Assembly: GCA_021323775.1 (NCBI GenBank)
Contig: JAJPKK010000095.1
Coordinates: forward strand, 1-43,571
Source: Hyphomicrobiales bacterium
GTDB taxonomy: Bacteria; Pseudomonadota; Alphaproteobacteria; Rhizobiales; Xanthobacteraceae
Direction: 5' to 3'
Length of the DNA stretch: 43,571 nucleotides
A model generated the notes under the pieces. It searched no databases. It had not been told where the DNA came from and worked only from the letters and a program-made list of their open reading frames with translations. Positions 27,100-35,387 of the stretch are shown one piece after another. Position 1 is the first letter of the stretch. Every line of letters begins with the position of its first letter. The position numbers and the translations under genes are program-made.

Positions 27100-27381
27100 T
27101 CAAAGATATCGAGAGATAGCCTTGAACTCGCTCACCACCGCACGCGCCGGTTTGCCCCGTCCGTTTGCGGCTGCGTCAAGGCAATGATCGACGTGATCAT
27201 GGATAAGCTGCCTTTTCGCCTCCGCAATGGCCTTCTCAACCGCATGAAGCTGCTGGGCAAGGTCAAGGCATGGTCTACTTTCCTCGAACATCAAAATCAC
27301 TCGCCGAATATGGCCTTCCGCCCGCCTGAGCCGCTTGACGATATCCGAATGGCTTTCGTGGATGCGTGCTTCGGCCTTCAT
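27100..27381 (-). CDS. CsoR/RcnR/FrmR-family metal-sensing repressor
   Basis: 93 residues, all helical, with the family start RLRRAEGHIRRV at 17-28. Candidate metal ligands are C38, H63 and C67 in the C...H-x3-C arrangement of CsoR-type copper sensors, plus N-terminal H8 and H11. RcnR-type nickel/cobalt sensors use His at the last position, so the third ligand here favours the CsoR pattern. These proteins bind operator DNA as tetramers in the metal-free state. It is first in the leftward operon regulator-adaptor-pump, and TATCC-type inverted repeats lie just upstream, so autoregulation is likely. Confidence 0.92.
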   Translation of the reverse strand: MKAEARIHESHSDIVKRLRRAEGHIRRVILMFEESRPCLDLAQQLHAVEKAIAEAKRQLIHDHVDHCLDAAANGRGKPARAVVSEFKAISRYL

Positions 27382-27387
27382 TTATCC

Positions 27388-27428
27388 TATCCTGCTGGTG
27401 AGGATACCAAGGCGTATCCAGTTGACAA
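27388..27428 (-). promoter_or_regulatory. Promoter with overlapping inverted repeat (operator site 1) of metal efflux operon
   Basis: Reading leftward, TTGTCA (27428-27423) and TATCCT (27406-27401) are spaced by 16 nt, so transcription would begin about 12 nt before the regulator ATG at 27381. The inverted repeat TATCCT (27388-27393) - N7 - AGGATA (27401-27406) covers the -10 box and the start point, where a repressor would act. A leader this short relies on AGGA close to the start codon. Confidence 0.6.
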
Positions 27429-27459
27429 GCGTGAGTGCGCTGCAATAATGCAGCGACGA

Positions 27460-27478
27460 TATCCTATCCTCCGGGATA
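27460..27478. promoter_or_regulatory. Second operator-like site upstream of metal regulator
   Basis: TATCC-TCCG-GGATA at 27465-27478 is preceded by a copy of TATCC. The 11-mer TATCCTATCCT occurs at 27460-27470 and again, identically, at 27383-27393, 77 bp apart. A rightward promoter-like pair, TTGACA (27422-27427) / AATAAT (27444-27449) with a 16-nt spacer, lies between the sites but has no gene in front of it. Confidence 0.45.
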
Positions 27479-27599
27479 CTATGAGCGCAACCGGCGCCTT
27501 GCGCCGAGCGGTGTCCCGGCCGCGACGCCGCGGCGATGGCGGAAGGATTCTTAAGCTGAATCGCCGCGCAAGGCGCCGGCTCCGGCGCAGTTCGCATCG

Positions 27600-28613
27600 T
27601 CAGTGGTAGCCGATGTCGCCGCGGACCTTGCCGCGAAACACCCAGTAGGACCAGCCCGTGTACATGAGGATGATCGGCAGCAGAAAAAGGGTGCCGACCA
27701 GAAGGAAAGCCTGCGTGCTCGCCGATGATGCGGCTTCCCACAGCGTAAATTGATACGGCACGATCATCGGCCAAAGACTTATGGCAATCCCGATGTAGGA
27801 CATAACGAAGAGGCCGATTGCGCCGGCAAACGGCGCCACCTCCGACCGGCCTCTCAGTGAATGCCACTCCCACAGAGCCAGCATGGCGGTGATGATCGGA
27901 ACCGGCGAGAGAAAGACGACGTTGGGCCACGAGAACCAGCGCTGGGCGATACTTGGCTGCATCAATGGCGTCCACAAGCTCACCACGGCAATTGCAATAA
28001 GGACGCCGACCAAGCAGCCGCGTCCCAACTGCCGCGCCCAATCCTGGAGCTCGCCTTGCGTCTTGAGCACCAGCCAGCCCGCGCCAAGCAGGCCGTAGCC
28101 GAAGGTCAGGGCCATCCCGGTAAACATCGAGAAGGGCGTGAAGCAATCGAACGAGCTGCCGGCAAACTCGCGCCCCTCCGTATGAAAACCCTGAATGAAG
28201 GCGCCAAGCACAATTCCCTGAGCGAAGGTCGCGATGGCAGAGCCATAGCAGAACGCGTGATCCCAGAAGGTTCGATGCTCAGCGTCCCGGTAGCGGAATT
28301 CGAAGGCGACGCCGCGAAAGATGAGCGCGAGCAGCATAATCAGGATCGGAAAATAGACGGCGGGCAGGATGATGACGAAGGCCAGCGGGAACGCTGCCAA
28401 AAGTCCAACGCCGCCAAGCACAAGCCAGGTCTCGTTGCCGTCCCAGACCGGCGCCACCGAATTCATGACAAGGTTGCGTGACGGCAGATCCGGCGCAAAC
28501 CCATAGAGCATCCCGACCCCGAGATCGAAACCGTCCAGCAAGACATAGAAGAACACGCCGAAGCCAAGAATGATCGTCCACAGGGGCACGAAGTCGAGAA
28601 CCGGTGGTGTCAT
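27600..28613 (-). CDS. cydB: Cytochrome bd-type quinol oxidase subunit II
   Basis: 337 residues and about nine membrane helices. It begins with a helix carrying the LLDGFDLGVGML motif, then NSVAPVWDGNETWLVLGGVGLLAAFP, the strongly conserved CydB core. Further landmarks are IFRGVAFEFRYR and WDHAFCYGSAIATFAQGI, and the end is a TGWSYWVFRGKV tail. It forms the heterodimer with CydA, reducing oxygen with quinol electrons without proton pumping. Its start overlaps the cydA stop (ATGA, 4 nt). The set could equally be named cioAB (cyanide-insensitive oxidase). No short cydX-like gene is evident downstream. Confidence 0.95.
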   Translation of the reverse strand: MTPPVLDFVPLWTIILGFGVFFYVLLDGFDLGVGMLYGFAPDLPSRNLVMNSVAPVWDGNETWLVLGGVGLLAAFPLAFVIILPAVYFPILIMLLALIFRGVAFEFRYRDAEHRTFWDHAFCYGSAIATFAQGIVLGAFIQGFHTEGREFAGSSFDCFTPFSMFTGMALTFGYGLLGAGWLVLKTQGELQDWARQLGRGCLVGVLIAIAVVSLWTPLMQPSIAQRWFSWPNVVFLSPVPIITAMLALWEWHSLRGRSEVAPFAGAIGLFVMSYIGIAISLWPMIVPYQFTLWEAASSASTQAFLLVGTLFLLPIILMYTGWSYWVFRGKVRGDIGYH

Positions 28614-30010
28614 GAGGAAATCCTCTCTTCGGAGGATGGCAGCGCCTGCACCGGCCGCTGCGGCCGGCCAGCCTCAACGGCGTCGGGTTCAACGGCGGGC
28701 TCGACCGGGCCGCTCCTCGCGAGCCTCGCCATCAATGCGACGCCGACCGGAAACATGATCAGATAGACGACGGCGAAGCCGATCAATGAGAGGACCACGT
28801 CGAAGCCAGTCAGAGAGGGAGACACCGAATCCGCTGTGCGCAGCAGTCCGTATACCGTCCAGGGCTGGCGGCCGACTTCGGTTGTGGCCCAGCCGGCCAG
28901 CACCGCTAGAAAGCCGAGCGGAGACGCGAGCATGCAGCTCCACAAGAACCAGGTTGTATCGAACAAGCGCCGGCGCGCCCGCAACCACCAGCTTGCGGCG
29001 ATCAGCGCGAGCATCAGCAAGCCGATCCCGACCATCGCCCGGAACGCAAAAAATGGAATGGCGACCGGGGGACGGTCGGCGCGCGGCCAATCTTTGAGGC
29101 CGCGCACGGCGCCATTCGGATCATGGGTGAGGATGAGACTGCCGAGGACCGGGACGGACAGCACGTAGTGGTTCGTTTCAGCCGCCTCGTCTGGAATCGC
29201 GAACAGATTAAGCTCGACGCGATTTTGCGTATTCCAATGCGCCTCAATCGCCGCCAGCTTCGCCGGTTGATATTCGAGCGTATTGAGGCCATGCTGATCG
29301 CCGAGGAATATCTGAACCGGGACCAGAACCGTGAGCAGCCACAGCGTCATCGACAGCATGGTGCGCGCTTCGTCCACAAAACGTCGACGCCGCAGGTAAT
29401 AGGCAGCGACGCCGGCAACGACGAAACCCGTGGTGATGTAGAAGGCGACGACCGTATGGGCGAGGCGATACGGGAAGGACGGGCTGAAGATGATCTGCAG
29501 CCAGTCGCCTGGAAAGAATCGACCATCGGCAATGTCATAGCCGGCCGGCGTTTGCATCCAGCTGTTGGTTGCGAGGATCCAAAACGAGGAGAAGAGCGTG
29601 CCGAAGGCCACCATGAGCGCCGCGACGAAATGCGCCCAACGCGGCACCAGCTTGCGGCCGAAGAGCAGCACGCCAAGAAAGGCCGACTCCAGGAAGAATG
29701 CCGTCAACCCTTCATAGGCGAGGAGCGGCGAGAGAACGTTGGCAGTCGCGTCGGAGAACCGGCTCCAGTTGGTGCCGAACTGGAACGGCATGACAATGCC
29801 CGACACCACGCCCATGCCGAACGACACGGCGAAGATCTTGATCCAGAACGTCGAAAGCCGGAAGTAGATCTCGCGCCCGGTAGCGAAATGCAGCCCTTCC
29901 AGAACGCATATGTAAGACGCGAGGCCGACCGTGAAGGCCGGCAGAAGGATGTGCCAGGCGATGACCCAAACGAACTGCAGCCGCGACAGCAACAAAGGAT
30001 CGAGATTCAT
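28610..30010 (-). CDS. cydA: Cytochrome bd-type quinol oxidase subunit I, short Q-loop (CIO-like)
   Basis: 466 residues from ATG 30010 (GGAG upstream; the frame is open to 30100). Conserved features are LSRLQFVWVIAWHILLPAF, with H20 the expected haem b595 ligand; GMGVVSGIVMPFQFGTNW; the quinol-side region FLGDQHGLNTLEYQPAKLAAIEAHW; and GRQPWTVYGLLRTADSVS. At 466 residues it is shorter than the E. coli long-loop form (about 522), which fits the short Q-loop, cyanide-insensitive (CIO) type. It gives respiration at low oxygen or under respiratory inhibition, and bd oxidases also help under metal or oxidative stress. It forms an operon with cydB. Confidence 0.95.
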   Translation of the reverse strand: MNLDPLLLSRLQFVWVIAWHILLPAFTVGLASYICVLEGLHFATGREIYFRLSTFWIKIFAVSFGMGVVSGIVMPFQFGTNWSRFSDATANVLSPLLAYEGLTAFFLESAFLGVLLFGRKLVPRWAHFVAALMVAFGTLFSSFWILATNSWMQTPAGYDIADGRFFPGDWLQIIFSPSFPYRLAHTVVAFYITTGFVVAGVAAYYLRRRRFVDEARTMLSMTLWLLTVLVPVQIFLGDQHGLNTLEYQPAKLAAIEAHWNTQNRVELNLFAIPDEAAETNHYVLSVPVLGSLILTHDPNGAVRGLKDWPRADRPPVAIPFFAFRAMVGIGLLMLALIAASWWLRARRRLFDTTWFLWSCMLASPLGFLAVLAGWATTEVGRQPWTVYGLLRTADSVSPSLTGFDVVLSLIGFAVVYLIMFPVGVALMARLARSGPVEPAVEPDAVEAGRPQRPVQALPSSEERISS

Positions 30011-30403
30011 CCTGTCGCTCCAGTTTGCATGGCGGGCGCGGGCAAATTGAACTCCAACGCCGCCGCGACCCGGCCAAGCGCCCGGCCCGTCACCATGCAT
30101 ATCGCGTTCGCCGAGATTATTTCCCGTCTGACTTGGTCTTCCCTTGGCCGGATTTCAATTGCGACGCTCCGCGCTGACGGCAGAGGAGCTGCGCGCCGGA
30201 AACTCGCGACGCGGCAAGACGTTCCGAAGCTGGCAAAAATTCGCTCCTCGCGCATGCAGATCGAGGGCGGGCGCAAGCCAAACCCGGGCTCGGCCAATCC
30301 GTGAGGCAGCGCCGCCCCGGAGCTTCGCTTCCGGGCTGCGCCCGCTCGATCCGGGTTAGTCGAGCCTCCGGCAAGCCATAAAAATGGCCGCCGGACCCCG
30401 CGC
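30011..30403. other. Gene-free region upstream of cydAB with palindromic repeat
   Basis: About 390 bases. Near its right side (30310-30400) lie repeat pieces CCCCGGAGCTTCGCTTCCGGG and GATCCGGGTTAGTCGAGCCTCCGG, typical intergenic palindromes. The left part (30011-30180) should hold the cydA promoter. I see no clear FNR/ANR-type TTGAT-N4-ATCAA box. No coding frame is convincing. Confidence 0.5.
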
Positions 30404-31606
30404 CTATTGATGGCGATGAAGCAGCGATTCGGAGGACTTGTTCCAGGACAAGACAAGCCGACCCGTCTCCTCCAGCGAAACCCTTGGCCCCAACCTCCTG
30501 CATTCCCGGTCCAACGTCCGTTGCAGCCATTCAACATCCCGGCGCGACGGTCGTACAAGCCGAAAATTCCGGATCTGAAGAGGAACGATTTCAACGCTGA
30601 CAACATTCGCGCTCGCCGCGTCGATGCCGGCGAAATACATCAAGGCCAAATCATCCCGGTACGCCTCATAGCCGCGGATGCCCTCGTAGTCGTTCAGGAA
30701 GTCGCCGCATCCATAAAGGATGAGCCGGTTGCCGTAGACCTCGATGCCCTTGGCATGATGCGAGGAGTGACCGTGAACAATGGAGACGTCGGCGTTGTCG
30801 ATCAGCGCGTGCGCAAATCGGCGCTCGGCTTCCGCAACCTCATAGCCCCAGTTCGGACCCCAATGGATCGAAACCAGGATGACATCGCCCGGCTGGTGCG
30901 CACGCTCAATCTCTGTGGCGATGCGCACCGCGCCGGCCGGCGAAAGATCGCCGAGAAAATTAACGCCCGGTCGCTCGGCAGTCGCGGCCCAGCTCCGTGA
31001 AACGCCGCTGGAAGGGCATGCGAGCGAAAAGACAAGCACGCGGCCTTTGCGGTGAAAATCCAGCACAGCCGGCGCCGCCGCTTCATCGAAATTTCGGCCG
31101 GCGCCCGCCGTCTTGATGCCCAGATGCGCCAGTGTCGCCAGCGTCTCTTTCAATCCGTCATGGCCCCAGTCGAGAACGTGATTGTTGGCCAAAACGCAGC
31201 AGTCAATCGCGGCCGCGGCCAAGCACGCTGCATTATCGGGACTCACCCGGTAATTGATGCCCTTCGGGATGAACTCGTCGCTGCGGGTGACGCTCGTTTC
31301 GAGATTGACGATGCGGCCGTCCGGCGGCGCGCGGCTCCATTCGTCAAGAGCTGCGCCCCATACATACGCAGGATCGACATGCCGTGGAATTGGCCCATTT
31401 GCTGCCTCGGCGAGATCAACGTATTCTATGGCCGAATGGACGTAACCCTCATGCAAGGTCGGATCACAGGGATGCCCCAGCACCTGGTCAATTCCCCGGC
31501 CGATCATGACGTCGCCGCACAGGAACAGCCGAATGACTGGCGAGGAGGCTGGCTGCTTGGAGCCTGATCCAGCCGGAACCATGTCCGTATGTTGACCTTC
31601 TGCCAT
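30404..31606 (-). CDS. CapA-family metallophosphatase-like protein
   Basis: 400 residues from ATG 31606; a TTG at 31636 is an alternative. The full set of CapA/PgsA motifs is present: GDVMIGR (31-37), IVNLETSVT, VLANNHVLDWG, SIHWGPNWGYEV, VHGHSSHHAKGIEVYG and ILYGCGDFLNDY. CapA proteins have a calcineurin-like phosphoesterase fold and were first described in poly-gamma-glutamate capsule synthesis. No capB or capC is nearby and no signal or anchor is seen, so a capsule role is doubtful; a cytoplasmic phosphatase-like role is possible. The gene is divergent from the metallo-beta-lactamase fold gene at 31763. Confidence 0.9.
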   Translation of the reverse strand: MAEGQHTDMVPAGSGSKQPASSPVIRLFLCGDVMIGRGIDQVLGHPCDPTLHEGYVHSAIEYVDLAEAANGPIPRHVDPAYVWGAALDEWSRAPPDGRIVNLETSVTRSDEFIPKGINYRVSPDNAACLAAAAIDCCVLANNHVLDWGHDGLKETLATLAHLGIKTAGAGRNFDEAAAPAVLDFHRKGRVLVFSLACPSSGVSRSWAATAERPGVNFLGDLSPAGAVRIATEIERAHQPGDVILVSIHWGPNWGYEVAEAERRFAHALIDNADVSIVHGHSSHHAKGIEVYGNRLILYGCGDFLNDYEGIRGYEAYRDDLALMYFAGIDAASANVVSVEIVPLQIRNFRLVRPSRRDVEWLQRTLDRECRRLGPRVSLEETGRLVLSWNKSSESLLHRHQ

Positions 31607-31762
31607 GAATTCGGACCCCGTGTCGGGGCTCACCAACGGGTCGGGACTTTGGCAACTATTGCCAGAGCCTGCGGTTCCCTTTCCTGAGAGGCATCAACGC
31701 GGTTGCGTTCCATTCAGATTGAAATAAATCGAGGGTGAGAGAATGAGGTCCTATGCTGCATC

Positions 31763-32893
31763 ATGCGGCCACTTCTGCACCCGACGCTGGTAAATGGCCG
31801 ATCTGGCGACCCGGCGCTTTACGTTGAAACGCTGTTCGAGAAACGCGCGATCCTCTTCGACCTCGGCGATATTACGCCGTTGCCGCCGCGAAAGGTCCAG
31901 CGCCTCGACCACGTGTTCGTGTCGCATACGCATATCGACCATTTCATCGGCTTCGACCGCCTGCTGAGGCTCCTGGTCGGCCGGGACAAAACGCTCGCGC
32001 TCTATGGGCCAGTCGGGTTCATCGAACAGGTGCATCATAAGCTTCAGGCTTACCGCTGGAATCTGGCAAACCGTTACGAGTCGGACCTCGTTTTTGTCGT
32101 GACCGAGGTCGCATCATCCTGCGAGAGCCGCGTTGCGCTGTTCCGGCTCAGAAATGCCTTTGCGGCGGAGCCGATCGGCCCCAGGGCCATTGCAGAGGCG
32201 GCGATCTGCAGCCAGCCGACCTTTCGGGTGTCGGCCGCGATCCTGGAACATCGCACGCCCTGTCTGGCTTTCGCCATCCAGGAAGTGGCTCACGTCAACG
32301 TCTGGAAGCCGCGGCTTGACGAGTTGGGCCTGCCCGTTGGACCTTGGCTGCGCGAACTGAAGCACGCGGTGATGGAGGGCAGGCCAGCTCACCATTTGGT
32401 CCGGGTTCCCGCGGGGCGGAGCTTCTCCCAGCCCCGCGAGATGCCGCTTGCCGCATTGAGGAGCGTGCTGACGGTCACGCCTGGTCAAAAAATCGCCTAC
32501 GTGACCGACGTAGCCGACACCGCTGCCAACCGCACGGCGATCATCAGCCTCGCTCGAAACGCGGATCTCTTGTTCATCGAGGCTGCGTTTACGCAAGCGG
32601 ACGCGGAATTAGCCGCCGAGCGGTCGCATCTGACCACGGCGGCGGCCGGAACCATCGCGCGCGACGCCAAAGTGCGCCGCGTCGAGCCGTTTCATTTTTC
32701 ATCGCGTTATACAGGGCAGGAAGAAAGGATGCTGAACGAGGTTAGCGCGGCGTTCGCCGGAAGACGCTCGCAGCATGCGGGTAGCGGAGGGGAGTTCCCC
32801 TCTGCGGCTTCGTCGCATCAAAACGCCCCCAATGTCACGCGGATGAGAGAAGATGATGCAACAGCGCCATTCAGCCGATGCCGGGAAGCATGA
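31763..32893 (+). CDS. RNase Z-like metallo-beta-lactamase fold hydrolase
   Basis: 376 residues, cytoplasmic. The metal site HTHIDH (55-60) is complete (HxHxDH). Other landmarks are SHTHIDHFIGFDRLLRLL, KIAYVTDVADTA and ERSHLTTAAAGTIARDAKVRRVEPFHFSSRYTGQE. That last segment, with its HLT...A and PFHFSSRY blocks, is typical of RNase Z-like proteins. The standard tRNase Z exosite arm is not evident, so a role other than tRNA 3' processing, such as another phosphodiester, is possible. The C-terminal 45 residues look low-conserved and overlap the next gene by 41 nt. Confidence 0.88.
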   Translation: MRPLLHPTLVNGRSGDPALYVETLFEKRAILFDLGDITPLPPRKVQRLDHVFVSHTHIDHFIGFDRLLRLLVGRDKTLALYGPVGFIEQVHHKLQAYRWNLANRYESDLVFVVTEVASSCESRVALFRLRNAFAAEPIGPRAIAEAAICSQPTFRVSAAILEHRTPCLAFAIQEVAHVNVWKPRLDELGLPVGPWLRELKHAVMEGRPAHHLVRVPAGRSFSQPREMPLAALRSVLTVTPGQKIAYVTDVADTAANRTAIISLARNADLLFIEAAFTQADAELAAERSHLTTAAAGTIARDAKVRRVEPFHFSSRYTGQEERMLNEVSAAFAGRRSQHAGSGGEFPSAASSHQNAPNVTRMREDDATAPFSRCREA

Positions 32894-33113
32894 GTTCGCG
32901 ACGAGTGACGATGTCGCGAGAATCCTCGGCAACCTCGACGAAACCAAGATGCTGCCGATCCTGGAACTCCGGCCGACAATCGCGGATGTTGAAGAGGCTT
33001 CCGTCTGGCTAGGCGGCGACCGCGACGTGTTCGGGCCGGTGCCGCTGAAGGGGGTGGCAAGCCGGATTGTTACGATCCTTACGGCGGATGAAGAAGAGGA
33101 GCCGCCGGGTTAG
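32853..33113 (+). CDS. Small acidic conserved-looking protein
   Basis: 86 residues starting MMQQRHSADAGKHEF, overlapping the end of the MBL gene by 41 nt, so translation is coupled. The middle reads as a compact helical domain (ATSDDVARILGNLDETKMLPILELRPTIADVEEASVWLGGD), and the C-terminus ends with an acidic tail (TADEEEEPPG). I recall similar short proteins from Bradyrhizobium-type genomes but no function. No signal or helix for membrane insertion is present. Confidence 0.75.
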   Translation: MMQQRHSADAGKHEFATSDDVARILGNLDETKMLPILELRPTIADVEEASVWLGGDRDVFGPVPLKGVASRIVTILTADEEEEPPG

Positions 33114-33138
33114 GGCTGAGTCGCCGTTCGCGGTCGAA

Positions 33139-33172
33139 CCTCACCCTCCCGCGCTTGCCGGGCAGGGTGAGG
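33139..33172. repeat. Intergenic palindrome after small acidic gene
   Basis: CCTCACCCT (33139-33147) and AGGGTGAGG (33164-33172) form a perfect 9-bp stem around CCCGCGCTTGCCGGGC. It may terminate the rightward transcript. It has the same family core as the in-frame elements in lhr and the VOC gene. Confidence 0.7.
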
Positions 33173-33204
33173 GAGGGAGCAGGGAATGTGACGCACCGAG
33201 CGCT

Positions 33205-33387
33205 TCAATGCGCCAGCGAGGAATTCTCAAGCGCGTTGATGCGGTTGTTCATGCGGACAATCTGCGTGTGGGTCGCGTGAAGCTTCTGCAGCAAGCTCGT
33301 GTGCGAACCGTCGAGGCGCACCACGATTGCCGTGAGCACGGTCATGTCATCCCGCAATGCCCGGACATTCCGTTGCACGACGGTCAC
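33205..33387 (-). CDS. Possible short coiled-coil protein (uncertain start)
   Basis: About 60 residues if a GTG at 33387 is the start. The sequence is heptad-like (RALRDDMTVLTAIVVRLDG, LLQKLHATHTQIVRMNNRINALENS), as in small alphaproteobacterial coiled-coil proteins that typically begin with a short DUF1640-like helix. The frame continues upstream without a good start or ribosome site. An ATG at 33405 is out of frame, so this may be a decayed or frameshifted gene. Confidence 0.35.
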   Translation of the reverse strand: MTVVQRNVRALRDDMTVLTAIVVRLDGSHTSLLQKLHATHTQIVRMNNRINALENSSLAH

Positions 33388-33457
33388 AGCGCGATTGATG
33401 ACCGGCGAGCCATCGAGCTGAACTAAGCTTGCACAGGCTCGCCTCGCACAACTTTGC

Positions 33458-35116
33458 TCACTTCCCCTCCGCCTCCCGCACCGGCGTCTCAGGCTGAAGC
33501 CCGCCCCGCCGCCGGGCGAAGGTTTCGACCCCGTTCTCCTCCCAGCAGCCCGCCACGGCGCGCACAGCAAAGCGCTCCCACGCTTCATCCCATTCGCCCA
33601 GCGAATAGCCATGCCACGGCGGCTGCGGCCTGAGTGGCGGCAGTCCCAGTTCCTCCCACATGGCGCGCGCCCGTTCCATATATGGCCGTGCCGGCAGCGC
33701 CAGCGGCGGCATCGGGGCTTTCAATGTGGCGTCGATCAAAAGCGTCGAATCGCCGCTGCGCCGTCCCGTTTTTGGGCCGTGCCCGCCGGAGCGGTGAGGC
33801 ACCACATGAACATCGTCGCCCATGTGCGCCCGGTACGCCAGCGACCAGAACACCGCGTCGGCGTTGCGCGGATCGACATCCTCGCTCACCGCAATGACGA
33901 TCTTGCCGCAATCGGCCTTGAGGACGGAGGCGCCGTTGAGCCCGCGCCAGACCTCGCTTTGCGGCGTGCCGCGCGCAAACTGCAGAAATATGACGGGGCG
34001 GATATTGCTCAGCGGCTCGTGCAGCACGACTTTGCGGATGCCCTTCACCGACAGGGCGTCGCGCAGGTGCACGAGAAACATGGGCTCATAGGCAACGCGC
34101 TTGATCACGCTCGACTCGCTCGGCGTCACCTGGCTGATGATCGACACGAACACCGGCGCCCGCCGGTGGGTGATCGCCGTCACCTGCATGGACATGTTGA
34201 AGTCTTCGAGCGCGACATGGCCGTGGCTCTCGCCGAACGGCCCCTCCGGCTCCAGAACTTCGGGATCAATCAGGCCCTCGATCACGATCTCGGCGTCGGC
34301 CGGCACTTCGAGATCGACGGTGACGGCCTTCGCGGTGCGGATCGGATATCCGGCGAGCGCGCCCGCAACTCCCATCTCGTCGCAGTCAATGGCAAGCTTC
34401 TGCGGGCCCGTGAAGGCTACCACCGGGGCGCAGCCGACCACGATGGCGCAGGGCATCGGCTCTTTGCGGACACGATATTTCTGCCAATGCAGGTAGCCGC
34501 CGGCGCCGCCGATCCGCGACGCCATACGCACGCCCAGCCGATCGGTCGCCTTCAATTGCGCCCGGTAGGTGCCCATGTTGCGCACGCCGGTGTCGGGATC
34601 CCGGGTGACGCACAGCGTTGCCGTGAGATAGGGCGCGGCGTCGAAGCCCGGCGTGGAAACCGGCACCGGCAGGCGGGCCAACCCGCTGCCGGGACCGCGC
34701 AGATCGTCGCCGGCAATGACCACTTCCTGGCATGGCGGCGACGCCGCTGTGACGGGAGGGACCGGATGCCCGATCGCTTCGGTCCAGGCTCTGCCGATGT
34801 CGTCAACCGCACAGCCCATGCCGAGCGCGTAGATGCGGGCCGACGCCGACAGCGCGCCGACCGCAACCGGCATGTCGAAGCGGCGCCCATCCGCTCCCAC
34901 CACGTTGGTGAACAGGAAAGCGCGCCGCTGGTCTTCATCGAGGCCGCCCTGGAATTGCCAGCGCACCAGGGGATGCAGCTCGGTATCCTTGTTGACCTCG
35001 CGGTCGATGCGCACCAGAAGGCCGGCCGCCTCCAGATTTGCAAGATGCTCCTGGAAGTCGGCTGGCGCGCGGCTTTTGCGGGTGGTCTCTTTGCTCTGGG
35101 TCGGTCGCTCGAGCAT
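33458..35116 (-). CDS. UbiD-family decarboxylase
   Basis: 552 residues from ATG 35116; a TTG at 35152 is possible. UbiD enzymes use prenylated FMN for reversible decarboxylation of aromatic or unsaturated acids. Evidence includes DFQEHLANLEAAGLLVRIDREVNKDTELHPLVRWQF, NMGTYRAQLKATDRLGVRM, the catalytic-loop motif E291-G-P-F-G-E296 with SHGHVALEDFNM, TPSESSVIKRVAYEPMFLVH and RNADAVFWSLAYRAHMGDD. A UbiX flavin prenyltransferase gene is needed to make the cofactor but is not in the window. It is divergent from the FAD hydroxylase at 35388, which suggests a catabolic pair for a hydroxy-aromatic acid. Confidence 0.93.
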   Translation of the reverse strand: MLERPTQSKETTRKSRAPADFQEHLANLEAAGLLVRIDREVNKDTELHPLVRWQFQGGLDEDQRRAFLFTNVVGADGRRFDMPVAVGALSASARIYALGMGCAVDDIGRAWTEAIGHPVPPVTAASPPCQEVVIAGDDLRGPGSGLARLPVPVSTPGFDAAPYLTATLCVTRDPDTGVRNMGTYRAQLKATDRLGVRMASRIGGAGGYLHWQKYRVRKEPMPCAIVVGCAPVVAFTGPQKLAIDCDEMGVAGALAGYPIRTAKAVTVDLEVPADAEIVIEGLIDPEVLEPEGPFGESHGHVALEDFNMSMQVTAITHRRAPVFVSIISQVTPSESSVIKRVAYEPMFLVHLRDALSVKGIRKVVLHEPLSNIRPVIFLQFARGTPQSEVWRGLNGASVLKADCGKIVIAVSEDVDPRNADAVFWSLAYRAHMGDDVHVVPHRSGGHGPKTGRRSGDSTLLIDATLKAPMPPLALPARPYMERARAMWEELGLPPLRPQPPWHGYSLGEWDEAWERFAVRAVAGCWEENGVETFARRRGGLQPETPVREAEGK

Positions 35117-35387
35117 GGGGCGCTTGTGAGTTCGCAAGTCAAACTGCTGCAACCGTACAGGCCAAGTCGATCAGGGGCAATTGGCGACCTCATTTGAGCC
35201 GCCCCGGTTTCGAGCGCCATGAACTTGGCGACGATGGCGTCACCAGAAGCGGATCACCTGATTCGCCCGTCGCCTCATCTCCGCCAGCCTCGCCATTGAC
35301 AAGGCTCGACATTCCGGGCGACGGAATGGCGGCGCGCCGCTGTCTCTCCCATTTGCTATCGTTGCTTTTCGTTACCGGAGGGTTCCC

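Noticed and set aside
26002-27609. 535-codon rightward open frame
   Set aside because: Opposite the adaptor and CsoR-type genes, which have strong motifs; no domain visible.
27481-27609. Short Arg-rich rightward frame after operator site 2
   Set aside because: Composition reflects GC-rich spacer; overlaps the cydB end; no homologous pattern recognised.
33611-35197. 528-codon rightward open frame
   Set aside because: Lies almost entirely opposite the UbiD gene and is rich in R, H and D repeats typical of antisense frames in high-GC DNA.
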